Assembly: GCF_000011365.1 (NCBI RefSeq)
Contig: NC_004463.1
Coordinates: forward strand, 8,480,001 to 8,544,000
DNA from: Bradyrhizobium diazoefficiens USDA 110
GTDB taxonomy: Bacteria > Pseudomonadota > Alphaproteobacteria > Rhizobiales > Xanthobacteraceae
Reading direction: 5' to 3'
DNA: 64,000 bases
Under the pieces are notes generated by a model. That model was given only the letters and a program-made list of their open reading frames with translations, made no database searches and had not been told where the DNA came from. The position numbers and the translations under genes were made by a program. This document shows positions 56,000-64,000 of the stretch, piece after piece (within the stretch, counting starts at the first letter, position 1; each line of letters begins with the position of its first letter).

Positions 56000-56071
56000 A
56001 GGACGTGAGCAGCCGTCCCTGCCCGCGGCAGAGGCAGCCTGTCCCTTGACCTGTCCCTTGGCCTGGGGCGA

Positions 56072-56488
56072 TCAGGTCACGCAGCGGCCCGGCTGGAGCA
56101 GCTTGGCGACCTCGGTCAGGGAGCTGACCATCGGCTCGCAGGCGATGGTCGGCTTGTTGCGGCCCTGCTTCTGATTCTGGTTCTGGTTCTGGAGCGTCAC
56201 CGGCGGCTTGGCATTGCCGGTCTCGATCACTGCGGGGACCCGCAGCAGCACCGAGGTATCGGCAAGGTCGTTCAGCCGCATCGACACGGTGCGGGTGGGA
56301 ACCGCCGCCGACTTGATCTCGGCGAGCCGGTCGGCCTTGCCTGTCCGATTGACGTCATGGCCGGGCTTGTCGGCGACCGCCTGCCAGCGGTCGGCCAGAT
56401 CATGGCCGGAGGCCAGTTGCACGTGCGCCGCGCCGAGCATCGCGGCAATCGCGGCGGCGCCCAAAAATACCTTTTGAATCTGTGACAT
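56072..56488 (-). CDS. Exported protein with a Gln/Asn repeat, unknown
   Basis: This 138-residue protein has a signal peptide (IQKVFLGAAAIAAMLGAAHVQLA). The rest is polar, with a QNQNQNQKQ stretch coded by tandem hexanucleotides (56169-56193) and two Cys near the end (IACEPMVSSL, GRCVT). It is convergent with nothing obvious. No family is recognised. ATG 56488 is used because it gives the signal peptide. Confidence 0.7.
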   Translation of the reverse strand: MSQIQKVFLGAAAIAAMLGAAHVQLASGHDLADRWQAVADKPGHDVNRTGKADRLAEIKSAAVPTRTVSMRLNDLADTSVLLRVPAVIETGNAKPPVTLQNQNQNQKQGRNKPTIACEPMVSSLTEVAKLLQPGRCVT

Positions 56489-56690
56489 GGCTGTCGACCC
56501 CTCGCCCCATGGCGATCGCGGGAACAACGCAGCCGGAGGAGCGGGGGTTCTCGGCCGTCACGATCACTTAACCGTGTGCGAAAAAGGTCGCGCCGCGAAA
56601 AATATTTCGGGAGCCTTGGAACGACTTCCGCGCCTGGGAGTCGTATCAACAGCCGGCTATTCCCCCCTGCCCCATAAGCCGGCGACGTAG

Positions 56691-56730
56691 GGCGCGACTG
56701 TGGTGATGCCAGTCGCGCCTTACTTTTTTT
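56691..56730 (+). terminator. Strong hairpin with T-run before the cyclase island
   Basis: GGCGCGACTG and CAGTCGCGCC form a perfect 10-bp stem with a nine-base loop, followed by TTACTTTTTTT. No plus-strand gene precedes it closely, so it may end an unseen transcript or be part of a repeat. Its right arm is inside the 18-bp direct repeat. Confidence 0.55.
56703..56720 (+). repeat. 18-bp direct repeat, left copy
   Basis: GTGATGCCAGTCGCGCCT recurs at 58896-58913 with one mismatch. The two copies bracket the second cyclase/TPR gene. Confidence 0.6.
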
Positions 56731-57111
56731 CTTATTTGGGCGAGAGAATTTTGGCACCCTCTCGGCCGCCTCTGCCCCATGGCAGAAGCTCTTTCCAAGC
56801 CGAATTTTCCTCGTCCCTGAAGTTCGCGGCGGGCAAGGGGGCCTTCAATAGGCTCGACGTATTTGCCGAATTCGGGATCAACCTTCGCCGCGGGCCGGCA
56901 GCTCGAGCGGATTGCGAGCGCGAAGGCGCGGAGAAAAGAGCAGGTCGGATTTCGGAAACGCCCGCTAGATCAGCCGTAGCGGCTGAAAAATTGCGACTTG
57001 GACCCACTATCATTTTGACCCCCTGCCTCCGCGTGGGCATGATGGAAACGAGAACAGCGCGTTCGGCACTTCTCTGATCCGCCACCAGCGACAGTGGGTT
57101 GGAATATTGCC

Positions 57112-58893
57112 ATGGAGCAGGAGCGGCCGGTTCGTCTTGAACGCAGGCTATCAGCGATAATGGCCGCTGACGTGGCGGGCTATTCGCGGCTAATGCACCA
57201 TGACGAAGAAGCAACCCACTCTAAATTGACAAGTCTCCTTGCCGAAGGGGTCGCGCCTGCCATCTCCGAACACGGAGGCCGGATCGTGAAGAACACCGGC
57301 GATGGGTTCTTGGCAGAGTTTCCAAGCGCGGTCGAAGCGGTTCGCGCCGCAGTGCAGTTTCAGACTCGCATCAGGGAGCTTACCGCCGCCGATGCGGAAG
57401 AACGACGAATTGCCTTTCGCGTCGGCATCAATGTAGGCGATGTGATTGTCGAACCGCATGATGTTTTTGGTGACGGCGTCAATATCGCGGCACGGCTAGA
57501 GAGTATCGCTGACCCCGGCGGAATCTGCATTTCCTCGTCTGCCTACGATCACATCAGGGGCAAGGTCGGCATTGAGTTTGCAAATTGTGGAGAGCAGACT
57601 TTCAAGAATATTGATCTTCCGATCCAAACCTATGCCGCCCTCCTAGATGGCCTCTACCCCCAAAGACCCGTTGGCGCGAAGGTGCCCCGCTCACCGCCCC
57701 GCCTCTCCATTGTCGTGCTGCCTTTCGCCAATCTTAGCGGCGACCCCTTGCAGGATTATTTCGTCGATGGCGTGACCGAGAGCCTGACCACCGACCTGTC
57801 GCGCATCAGTGGATCGCTCGTGATCGGCCGCCACACTGCATATACCTACAAAGGCAAGCCGATCGACCTGAAGCAGATTGGCCGCGACCTTGACGTTCGC
57901 TACGTGCTCGAAGGGTCCGTACAGCGCAGCGGAGACCGCTTTCGAGTGAATGTCCAACTGGTCGACACTGAAACAGGAAGCCACCTCTGGGCGGACCGCT
58001 TTGACAAACCCCTAGCCGATCTCTTCGAGATGCAGGACGAAATTGTGTCGAGATTGGCCAACGCGCTTAATGCCCAACTCATCGCTGCGGAGGCACGGCG
58101 GGCGGAACGCTCATTGCAACCGAGCGCGTTGGACTTTTATTTCCAAGGAATGGCCCTTTGGAACAAGAGTTGGACTTCTCCTCACCTGAGGCAGGCTCGA
58201 AGCTTCTTTGAGCGGGCCTTGGGACTTGAGCCGGACAACGTTGAGGCATTGGTAGGGATCGCGCTGGTCGATGCGGCAATGGCTGGCGTTGTTTTCGCTG
58301 ATGACCCTTGCCGATATTTCGCGGCGTCAGAGGCGGCTTCAATGAAAGCGCTTTCGTTAGACCCGCAACACGCTCTCGCTCACATGGCTTTAGGCGTCGT
58401 GCAAGTATGTACGCAGCGCGCGGAGAAAGGAGTTGCCGAATGCGAGCGCGCACTGGCTCTGAACCGAAATTTGGCGGAGGCTCATGCTCTCTTTGGCGTC
58501 GCAAAAATGCTTCTCGGTCACCCAGAAGAAATGGAGGGATACGTACGAGATGCATTGCGCCTGTCCCCACGTGACGACGGCGCACATCGGTGGCTGTGCT
58601 GCGTTGGCTTAGCCAAATTATGCCTCGGAGCCGAGGCCGAGGCGATTGAGTGGTTACGGCGAAGCATAAAGGCCAACCCAAACTACCCCGTTGCCCATTT
58701 TGTATCAGCAGCGGTTCTAGCCCTCATCGGAAAGATGGATGATGCGGTGGCAGCCAAGCGAGACGGACTTGCACTGGATCCCGCTTTCGCCATTCGTCGC
58801 TTGAAGAATGTTTGGCTTTCGGACGATCCTACATTCCGCGCAGGAAGCAGGCGCCTCGTAAAGGGCCTGCACATGGCTGGAGTTCCGGAATAG
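57112..58893 (+). CDS. Class III adenylate/guanylate cyclase with TolB-like and TPR domains
   Basis: This 593-residue cytoplasmic protein has a cyclase domain at about 10-180 with LSAIMAADVAGYSRLM, RIVKNTGDGFLAEF and GDGVNIAARLE, carrying the metal-binding Asp residues. IVVLPFANLSGDPLQDYFVDGVTESLTTDLSRI marks the TolB-like part, followed by about seven TPR-like repeats (YFQGMALWNKSW, ALGLEPDNVEALVGIALV, HALAHMALGVVQV). It has the same architecture as the gene at 1-1791. Codon usage is visibly less GC-rich than neighbours. An 18-bp direct repeat brackets it, so acquisition by transfer is plausible. Confidence 0.9.
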   Translation: MEQERPVRLERRLSAIMAADVAGYSRLMHHDEEATHSKLTSLLAEGVAPAISEHGGRIVKNTGDGFLAEFPSAVEAVRAAVQFQTRIRELTAADAEERRIAFRVGINVGDVIVEPHDVFGDGVNIAARLESIADPGGICISSSAYDHIRGKVGIEFANCGEQTFKNIDLPIQTYAALLDGLYPQRPVGAKVPRSPPRLSIVVLPFANLSGDPLQDYFVDGVTESLTTDLSRISGSLVIGRHTAYTYKGKPIDLKQIGRDLDVRYVLEGSVQRSGDRFRVNVQLVDTETGSHLWADRFDKPLADLFEMQDEIVSRLANALNAQLIAAEARRAERSLQPSALDFYFQGMALWNKSWTSPHLRQARSFFERALGLEPDNVEALVGIALVDAAMAGVVFADDPCRYFAASEAASMKALSLDPQHALAHMALGVVQVCTQRAEKGVAECERALALNRNLAEAHALFGVAKMLLGHPEEMEGYVRDALRLSPRDDGAHRWLCCVGLAKLCLGAEAEAIEWLRRSIKANPNYPVAHFVSAAVLALIGKMDDAVAAKRDGLALDPAFAIRRLKNVWLSDDPTFRAGSRRLVKGLHMAGVPE

Positions 58894-58895
58894 TT

Positions 58896-58913
58896 GTGAT
58901 GCCGGTCGCGCCT
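58896..58913 (+). repeat. 18-bp direct repeat, right copy
   Basis: GTGATGCCGGTCGCGCCT starts two bases after the cyclase stop codon and matches the copy at 56703-56720 at 17 of 18 positions. Confidence 0.6.
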
Positions 58914-59007
58914 CTCGAGCAGCCGAGGCCGCCGCGATCAGGGCGGGCCGAAAGGCCATACCAAGCAGATCAAGCTGGCATCAGCGGCGGGTGCGTATCC
59001 TGAGCCT

Positions 59008-62000
59008 CTACACGATCATGAAATTCGATGCGTGCAATTGGCTGATCGCGGTATCAACGAAGTCAATGGACCCTGCGTTAGAACCGCTCCCCAGCGCGAG
59101 CAGGGTCCCGCCGTGTCCATCGCTCCTAAGCGCGCTCATGATGTCGGCGACGGAGTGATAATCGCCCACACCGTTCGCAAGAGCGACGATTCCGAGCGTG
59201 TCATTGCCAAATCCGGAGATCGTATCGACCTGGCTGCTGGAATTGACGGAGACGGTCAGACCCGTGCCGTGATCGATGATGTCGACATGGGCCGGGCCAT
59301 TGATGATCGCCTGATTGCCAAACCCGACAAAGTTAAACTGGTCTGACCCGCCATTGACCGTAACGACGTCCTGGCCGATTTGGTTTGTCACATTTGCCTG
59401 GGACCCGTTGAGCACCACGTGATTGGCAGCTCCGCCAAGCATGATTGTATCGTGGCCCGCGCCAGCAACGACGTTGTCCGATCCGCTGCCGGCTATGATC
59501 GCGTTCGTTCCCGAGCCGACGGTGATCTGGTTTCCCATCCCGCCGAGATTCACGGTGTTGTTGCCATCACCGAGAGTAACGCTGTTGGCGCCATCTCGAC
59601 CCGCAACGACATCATTGCCATTCCCCAGCATGACCGTGTTGCCATATCCGGAGAGCGTCACCAGGTCGTTGCCGTTGCCGGCGGTCGTTTGGCTTGCACC
59701 GTCACCGGGATGGACAATATCGTTGCCGTTACCCAGCGTGATGACGTTCCCGTATCCGCTGGCGTCGATGGTGTCATTGCCGTTACCGAGCGCAATCGTC
59801 GTGGCGCCTGTCGATCCCGTCACCGTAACATTGCCGTAGCCGCCGGTGACGTGGTTGACGATCCCCTGCAGATAGACGGCGCTGTCGCCGCTCGGCACAT
59901 CAACCGTACCGTATAATCCGGCGTAGATCGTGTCGCTGCCGCCATTGCCGTGGATGGTATTGAACATGCCATAGGCGTGGATGATGTCGTTGCCCGTCGT
60001 ACCCTGAATGATCGCATAACCGGAGGCCGGGCCGTCGATCGTCGTGGTACCGGCTTGATGCGTGTCCGTGACAGAGGTATTGGTGTCGCTGACGGTCAAG
60101 CCGACACTGCTTGTGTCGCTCAGAGTGAACGTGGTCGTTACGCTGCCATCTCCGTGCGGCGAGGCTACAAACGTGAGGGCGTGCAACTCGGCGGTCAGGT
60201 TGGCAGCGCTGGTTGCCGCCAGCTCGTAGGTTCCGTTTCCAAGCGAGATCAGTCCTGACCCGGACAGGATGCCAGCCGCACCTGCGAGCGTGATGATCAG
60301 GCTGTCCGTTGCCGCTGCGTTTGGATCCGTGATCGTTACGGTCGCGAATGGATTGATAGAAGCTTGGTTGCTGGTCGCTTGTCCCGATACGGCTCCAGCG
60401 ATGGCCGGCAAGGCCGCGGCTGTCAGCAGAATGCCGCCGGAGCTGTCTTTCGCGATGCCGAAGCGCGTGACCGAAGTATCCGCCAGTGTAAAGGTCTCGC
60501 TGGCCGCACCGTTGCTGACCGTGAGCTTCGAGCCGGATACAGTCACCGTTGCGCCGCTCGTATAGGACAGCCCGGACAGGTCGATCTGGTCACCGAGCGC
60601 AATGCCCTTGATCTGGCTTGCAAAGGCCGATGAGCCCGAAACCAGCTTCTGCTCGATCTTGAGCGTGCCTTGGCCGGAGAAGGTGATCGCGTCATCGGAA
60701 ATCGCGCCGGCCTTGAGATCAAGCATGCCGCCGGCGATCGTGGTCGCGCCGGCAATGCCACCGGCTTCGACGAGTTCTGTGGCTCCACGAAGAACCGTCG
60801 AAGCGTTCGCGGTGCCCTGATCGAGCACATCAAGCGTGCCGCCGTTCAGGATAGTGGAGGTGACGATGCCGCCGTCCGAGACGGAGAGGCTTCCTGAGTT
60901 GAGGACTGTCCCGCTCGCCGCGCTGGCGTCGACCGCGGGCGCGCTCGGGTCGTTCGTAGGGTCTGCAACGGATCCCGAAACCGTCATCACACCACCATTG
61001 ATGATGGCTTTCTTGGCGATCCCCGCCCCGAACAGGTGCAATTGGCCGCCGCTGCCGACAACGGCAAAATCGACTTCGCTTCTGAAGACGATGCCGTACG
61101 GGCCTCCGGGAGGATAATAGATCGTCTCTCCCGAAGCGTTGATGACACCGCCCGAGTTGACGACAGTGCCGCTGGCAAAGCCCCCGTTGGTGAGATTCTG
61201 GACACCCCCGCCATTGACGGTGGTTGATGTCACGATGCCGGTATCGACGTCCTGCTCGGCGCCATTGTTGACAGTGGTGTGATCGGCCCGCCCTGGACCC
61301 GGCGCATCGTGCAGGTAAATGCCGGCGACACGTTGAATACCGCCCGTGTTGATTGTGGTGTAGCTCGCGGTGGATGCAAGCCCGACATCCTGCTCGCCGC
61401 CATTGATGACCGTGTTGCTGGCGGTGGCCCCTAAGTCGTAGTTGCCCAGGATCTGCTTACCGCCCGCTGATATCGTCGTGTTCGTGGCCGTACCGAACAC
61501 CTTGAACAAGATGCCGTCCGATACGGTGAAGCCGTTTTCCGTGTAGCCATAGTCGGCAACAAACGTTGCGCCACTCTGGAAGGTCGTGTTGGACAGCGTC
61601 GCGCCAGCTTCAGCGATGAGCGTTGCGCCCGCGGAAATGACGCTGTTACTGAGCACGCCACCGTCCAGGACGGCCAGCGTCACGCTCTTCGGGACAGTGA
61701 ATCCGTTTTCAATCGTGCCGTCGCCGATCTGCAATGTGCTGCCGGCGTTGAAGACCGTGCCCGAAAAATCGGCGTTACCAAGCACGACAAGCCCGCCGTA
61801 CTGATTGACGGTCGTGTTGATCGCCGTCGCGCCCGCGGACAGCACCATCGTTCCGTAATTGATCGTCGTGCCCGTTGCCGTGCCACCTGCATCGACATTC
61901 AGCGTGCCGAAGTTCTGGAGTATCGTGCCCGACACCAACGCTCCGTCCGACACCGTTAGTGTTCCAAAACCTTCAACGATGGTGCCGGTCGCCATGCTGG

Positions 62001-62637
62001 CGTCGACGGCCGGCTGGCCGGGGACATTGGCGAACGGATCCGGGATCGATCCCGAGACAGTCATGACGCCGCCGTTGACGATGGCGTTCACTGCGGTCCC
62101 GCCGCCAGTGACGTCGAGCTCGCCCTGGTAGTTGATGGTTGCAGCGGTCGCCACGCTTCGGATCACCGGCTCCGGGTACACGGGCGCCGTTTCCACAGTT
62201 TCACCCGAAACCCTGAGAACACCGCCAGAATTGACGATGGTGCCGCTGGCGCTGCCGCCATTCGTCACGTTCTGAACGCCACCGGAATTGACGGTCGTCG
62301 TCGTTGCGATGCCCGTGTCGACGTCCTGCTCGCCGCCGCCATTGATCGTGGTGTGATCGACCTCGCCCGGGGTTGGACCTTCATGGATATATTCGCCCGT
62401 GACACGCTGGACGCCGCCCGCGTTGATGGTCGTGTAGCTGGCGACGCCGTCAAAGACGACGTCCTGTTCTCCGCCGTTGATGACAGTGTGGGTTGCCGTG
62501 CTCGTTGCGAAGGATCCGCCGACCGTCTGCAAGGCGCCGGCCAGGATCGTCGTGCTATCGACGGAGATGCCGCCACTGACATCCATCGTGTCGCCGTCAT
62601 GGAGCGTCATGCCACTGGCGGGAGGAATAACCGTCAT
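59008..62637 (-). CDS. Large AIDA-repeat / RTX-type surface or secreted protein
   Basis: This 1209-residue protein without a signal peptide. Residues 15-650 are AIDA-like repeats (TTINAGGVQRV, TTVNSGGVQNV and similar), the passenger type of autotransporter adhesins. Segments 49-212 and 408-570 are near copies, so part of this array is duplicated. Residues 885-1120 hold glycine-rich RTX-like units (LGNGNDTIDASGYGN), partly with 18-residue spacing, that should bind Ca2+. The C-terminus lacks a beta-barrel and ends SQLHASNFMIV, as in type I secretion substrates. It probably leaves by a type I system encoded elsewhere. ATG 62637 has GGAG seven bases upstream. Adhesion or biofilm function is inferred. 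Confidence 0.85.
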   Translation of the reverse strand: MTVIPPASGMTLHDGDTMDVSGGISVDSTTILAGALQTVGGSFATSTATHTVINGGEQDVVFDGVASYTTINAGGVQRVTGEYIHEGPTPGEVDHTTINGGGEQDVDTGIATTTTVNSGGVQNVTNGGSASGTIVNSGGVLRVSGETVETAPVYPEPVIRSVATAATINYQGELDVTGGGTAVNAIVNGGVMTVSGSIPDPFANVPGQPAVDASMATGTIVEGFGTLTVSDGALVSGTILQNFGTLNVDAGGTATGTTINYGTMVLSAGATAINTTVNQYGGLVVLGNADFSGTVFNAGSTLQIGDGTIENGFTVPKSVTLAVLDGGVLSNSVISAGATLIAEAGATLSNTTFQSGATFVADYGYTENGFTVSDGILFKVFGTATNTTISAGGKQILGNYDLGATASNTVINGGEQDVGLASTASYTTINTGGIQRVAGIYLHDAPGPGRADHTTVNNGAEQDVDTGIVTSTTVNGGGVQNLTNGGFASGTVVNSGGVINASGETIYYPPGGPYGIVFRSEVDFAVVGSGGQLHLFGAGIAKKAIINGGVMTVSGSVADPTNDPSAPAVDASAASGTVLNSGSLSVSDGGIVTSTILNGGTLDVLDQGTANASTVLRGATELVEAGGIAGATTIAGGMLDLKAGAISDDAITFSGQGTLKIEQKLVSGSSAFASQIKGIALGDQIDLSGLSYTSGATVTVSGSKLTVSNGAASETFTLADTSVTRFGIAKDSSGGILLTAAALPAIAGAVSGQATSNQASINPFATVTITDPNAAATDSLIITLAGAAGILSGSGLISLGNGTYELAATSAANLTAELHALTFVASPHGDGSVTTTFTLSDTSSVGLTVSDTNTSVTDTHQAGTTTIDGPASGYAIIQGTTGNDIIHAYGMFNTIHGNGGSDTIYAGLYGTVDVPSGDSAVYLQGIVNHVTGGYGNVTVTGSTGATTIALGNGNDTIDASGYGNVITLGNGNDIVHPGDGASQTTAGNGNDLVTLSGYGNTVMLGNGNDVVAGRDGANSVTLGDGNNTVNLGGMGNQITVGSGTNAIIAGSGSDNVVAGAGHDTIMLGGAANHVVLNGSQANVTNQIGQDVVTVNGGSDQFNFVGFGNQAIINGPAHVDIIDHGTGLTVSVNSSSQVDTISGFGNDTLGIVALANGVGDYHSVADIMSALRSDGHGGTLLALGSGSNAGSIDFVDTAISQLHASNFMIV

Positions 62638-63162
62638 ACGAATGCTCCGCGTTCGGTGCTTGGAAAATCAAACGAGCAAAGCAAAATCATGCGACGACCA
62701 TTCAACCTAAAACTGCGCTAGCTGAGAATGCCTGTCAAGCAGACCCTATTTTTCAATGAAGATTTTGAACGGCGTCTTGCGCGTTCTCTGCTGACAATGC
62801 CGTGACGCGCGCGCGCGCGAGTATTGCCGGATGAATTTATCAGCAGCGTGACGAAAATTACGGCGACCACGCGCATTCAAGATTTGCGCGAGGCATCCGC
62901 GTGAGAAGCCGATCATAGCGCATCGAAAGTTCCGTTATCGTTCCGCGCTACGCTGGCCACTCTCGGAGCCTCTACGCAGCGGCAACAGGCTATCATCGCG
63001 ATGCGTGGCGGCATCTGCCGCAATGTTTCCCTCGCACCGGCTCTGCCGCAACGATGATCGGCAACCCAAGCTTCCTGGAGAGCTCATCGGCAACGATGCG
63101 CAACAAGATATCGACAGGAGCCGCCCGGCACAAAGCCAGTCGCGCTTGCTCTGGTCTGGGGC
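62638..63162. other. 525-base gap upstream of the adhesin gene
   Basis: No gene is supported. It contains an alternating CG tract (62806-62819), AT-rich stretches and ordinary sequence. A promoter for the adhesin is expected at about 62650-62760, but no convincing -35/-10 pair was found. Confidence 0.55.
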
Positions 63163-63762
63163 TTACTTCGCCTTCCCCGCCAGCCACTCCCGCCCCTCGC
63201 CGTAGAGCTTCTCGACCTCGGCACCGGTGAGGCCCGGCATGTCGCGCTTCACCTTGTAGCCGATCAGCTCCTGCATGTAGGCGAGATGGCGGTAGCCTTC
63301 GGGCAGCGCGGCGAGCGCTTGCTGGTCGAGGCGGAGCGTCGCGGCGGGATCGACCGGGTCGATCCGGTCCTTCTCGTAGATCGGCTGGCGTCGGACGATG
63401 CCCCATTTTCCCTGCCGCTTCTCCAGGAAATCGTAGAAGCGTCCGGTGCAGACGACGTCGCAGAGCACGTCGTGCACGCCCGCGCGCTGCGAGATCGTCA
63501 TCTTCGTCTGCGCAATGGCGCGCTCGCCGGACAAATCGATGCTGGTGCCGCCGAGGAAATGCAGGATGCGCACGCCCTTTGCGAACCCCTCCTGGCTGAC
63601 GCGCATGAAGTCCCGCGCCGGCCCCTGAAACCAGGTGGCGGACATCCAGCCCTCCTCGTGCCAGACCGTGGCAAAGCGCTCCCAGTCGCCGGCATCGCGC
63701 CAGACCGCCCAGTTTTCGACGAGGTCGCGGATGGCGAGACGATCGAGGAGGTGCGGGTCCAT
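63163..63762 (-). CDS. SnoaL-like (NTF2-fold) protein
   Basis: This 199-residue protein of the SnoaL/NTF2 superfamily starts with MDPHLLDRLAIRDLVENWAVWRDAGDWERFATVWHEEGWM. It keeps the aromatic-rich cone seen in ring-hydroxylating small subunits, dehydratases and isomerases. The conserved His and Asp pair is in DWERF...WHEEGW. The reaction is unknown. ATG 63762 has GGAGAG ten bases upstream; an ATG 42 bases earlier is less likely. Confidence 0.82.
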   Translation of the reverse strand: MDPHLLDRLAIRDLVENWAVWRDAGDWERFATVWHEEGWMSATWFQGPARDFMRVSQEGFAKGVRILHFLGGTSIDLSGERAIAQTKMTISQRAGVHDVLCDVVCTGRFYDFLEKRQGKWGIVRRQPIYEKDRIDPVDPAATLRLDQQALAALPEGYRHLAYMQELIGYKVKRDMPGLTGAEVEKLYGEGREWLAGKAK

Positions 63763-63945
63763 GGTACGTCTCTCCGGGCGGCTTGAGGCTGCGATGGATG
63801 TCATCGGCCCGACGTATCAACGGGGCAATTGGGTTGCCGTCAAGCGCCCGATGCTTCACCGCCGTTCGAATTGCCCACAGCGAGAGAAACGCGATACGAG
63901 CAACGAGTCTTGCAATCAACCTGGCCGCGACTAATATCCGCACCG

Positions 63946-64000
63946 ATGCAGATGAAATTCCCTTTGTTAGCCGCGTTTCTCGGATTACTCGCGGTTTCCC
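63946..64000 (+). CDS. Start of an exported protein gene (3' partial)
   Basis: ATG 63946 (or 63952) opens a frame running off the window that begins MQMKFPLLAAFLGLLAVS, a typical signal peptide (basic residue then hydrophobic core). Nothing more can be said of its function. Confidence 0.45.
   Translation, partial: MQMKFPLLAAFLGLLAVS

Larger units (their letters stand above)
56489..57111. other. 623-base gap upstream of the second cyclase gene
   Basis: No gene is supported. The region includes the hairpin at 56691-56730 and the first copy of the 18-bp direct repeat. The remainder (56760-57111) is of ordinary composition and has no recognisable promoter or RNA structure. Confidence 0.55.

Noticed and set aside
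56700..57077. 125-residue plus-strand frame before the second cyclase gene
   Set aside because: Starts inside a hairpin terminator, no family, no ribosome-binding site.
62993..63943. 316-residue minus-strand frame overlapping the SnoaL-like gene
   Set aside because: Alternate frame of the SnoaL-like gene and its flanks, with basic low-complexity sequence.

Overview
The window looks like a chromosomal segment of a Bradyrhizobium-type alphaproteobacterium (Rhizobiales). The base composition is GC-rich. Several features are typical of that group: a heat-inducible small heat-shock gene with a ROSE RNA thermometer, homospermidine synthase, DUF3551 and DUF3095 proteins, adenylate cyclase/TPR fusion proteins, Bug-type binding proteins and many short palindromic intergenic repeats. 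No tRNA, rRNA, phage, insertion sequence or CRISPR array was seen. Species assignment is inference.

Layout. 1-4.8 kb: the 3' part of a class III cyclase/TPR gene, then a large membrane-anchored di-haem cytochrome c. 4.9-7.4 kb: an alpha/beta hydrolase, a small heat-shock gene with an RpoH-type promoter and ROSE thermometer, and a secreted hydrolase. 7.5-15.1 kb: a PQ-rich exported protein and glutamate synthase gltB-gltD with a candidate sigma-54 promoter. 15.3-18.3 kb: an outer-membrane beta-barrel protein and arabinose-5-phosphate isomerase (KDO/LPS pathway). 18.3-21 kb: a carboxymuconolactone-decarboxylase-like gene divergent from an HxlR regulator with a duplicated palindrome between them, then NfeD and an SPFH protein. 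21.2-23.8 kb: an ABC binding protein, ferrochelatase and a MAPEG protein. 23.9-27.7 kb: M3 oligopeptidase, DUF1007 and a NicO-type metal transporter in one overlapping operon. 27.8-32.7 kb: the polyamine region, with a structured leader, ornithine/lysine decarboxylase, a GNAT protein, RidA and homospermidine synthase.

32.8-35.4 kb: acetoacetate decarboxylase, two unknown proteins and an MgtC-like protein. 35.4-41.5 kb: a zinc region read on the minus strand. Two half-size permeases come first, then a near-perfect Zur box, a tiny histidine-rich membrane protein, znuC-, znuB- and znuA-like genes, a COG0523 zinc GTPase and a WD40 protein. 41.7-46.8 kb: iron-type superoxide dismutase, GNAT, MATE exporter, DUF2147, DUF3095 and a ribbon-helix-helix-like protein. 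47.1-51.4 kb: a tightly coupled SDR / AMP-ligase / acyl-carrier-protein module beside a long-chain acyl-CoA synthetase; the product is unknown. 51.6-56.5 kb: a Bug-type binding protein, small exported proteins (two tandem DUF3551 paralogues), htpG and a short exported protein. 57-64 kb: a second cyclase/TPR gene on a less GC-rich segment bounded by an 18-bp direct repeat, a 1209-residue AIDA-repeat/RTX surface or secreted protein, an SnoaL-like protein and the first codons of another exported protein.

The best signals for a second look are the complete RpoH promoter plus ROSE thermometer, the polyamine leader with its 17-codon upstream ORF, the Zur-controlled zinc operon with its stand-alone histidine-rich protein and paired half-permeases, and the ACP/AMP-ligase/SDR module.
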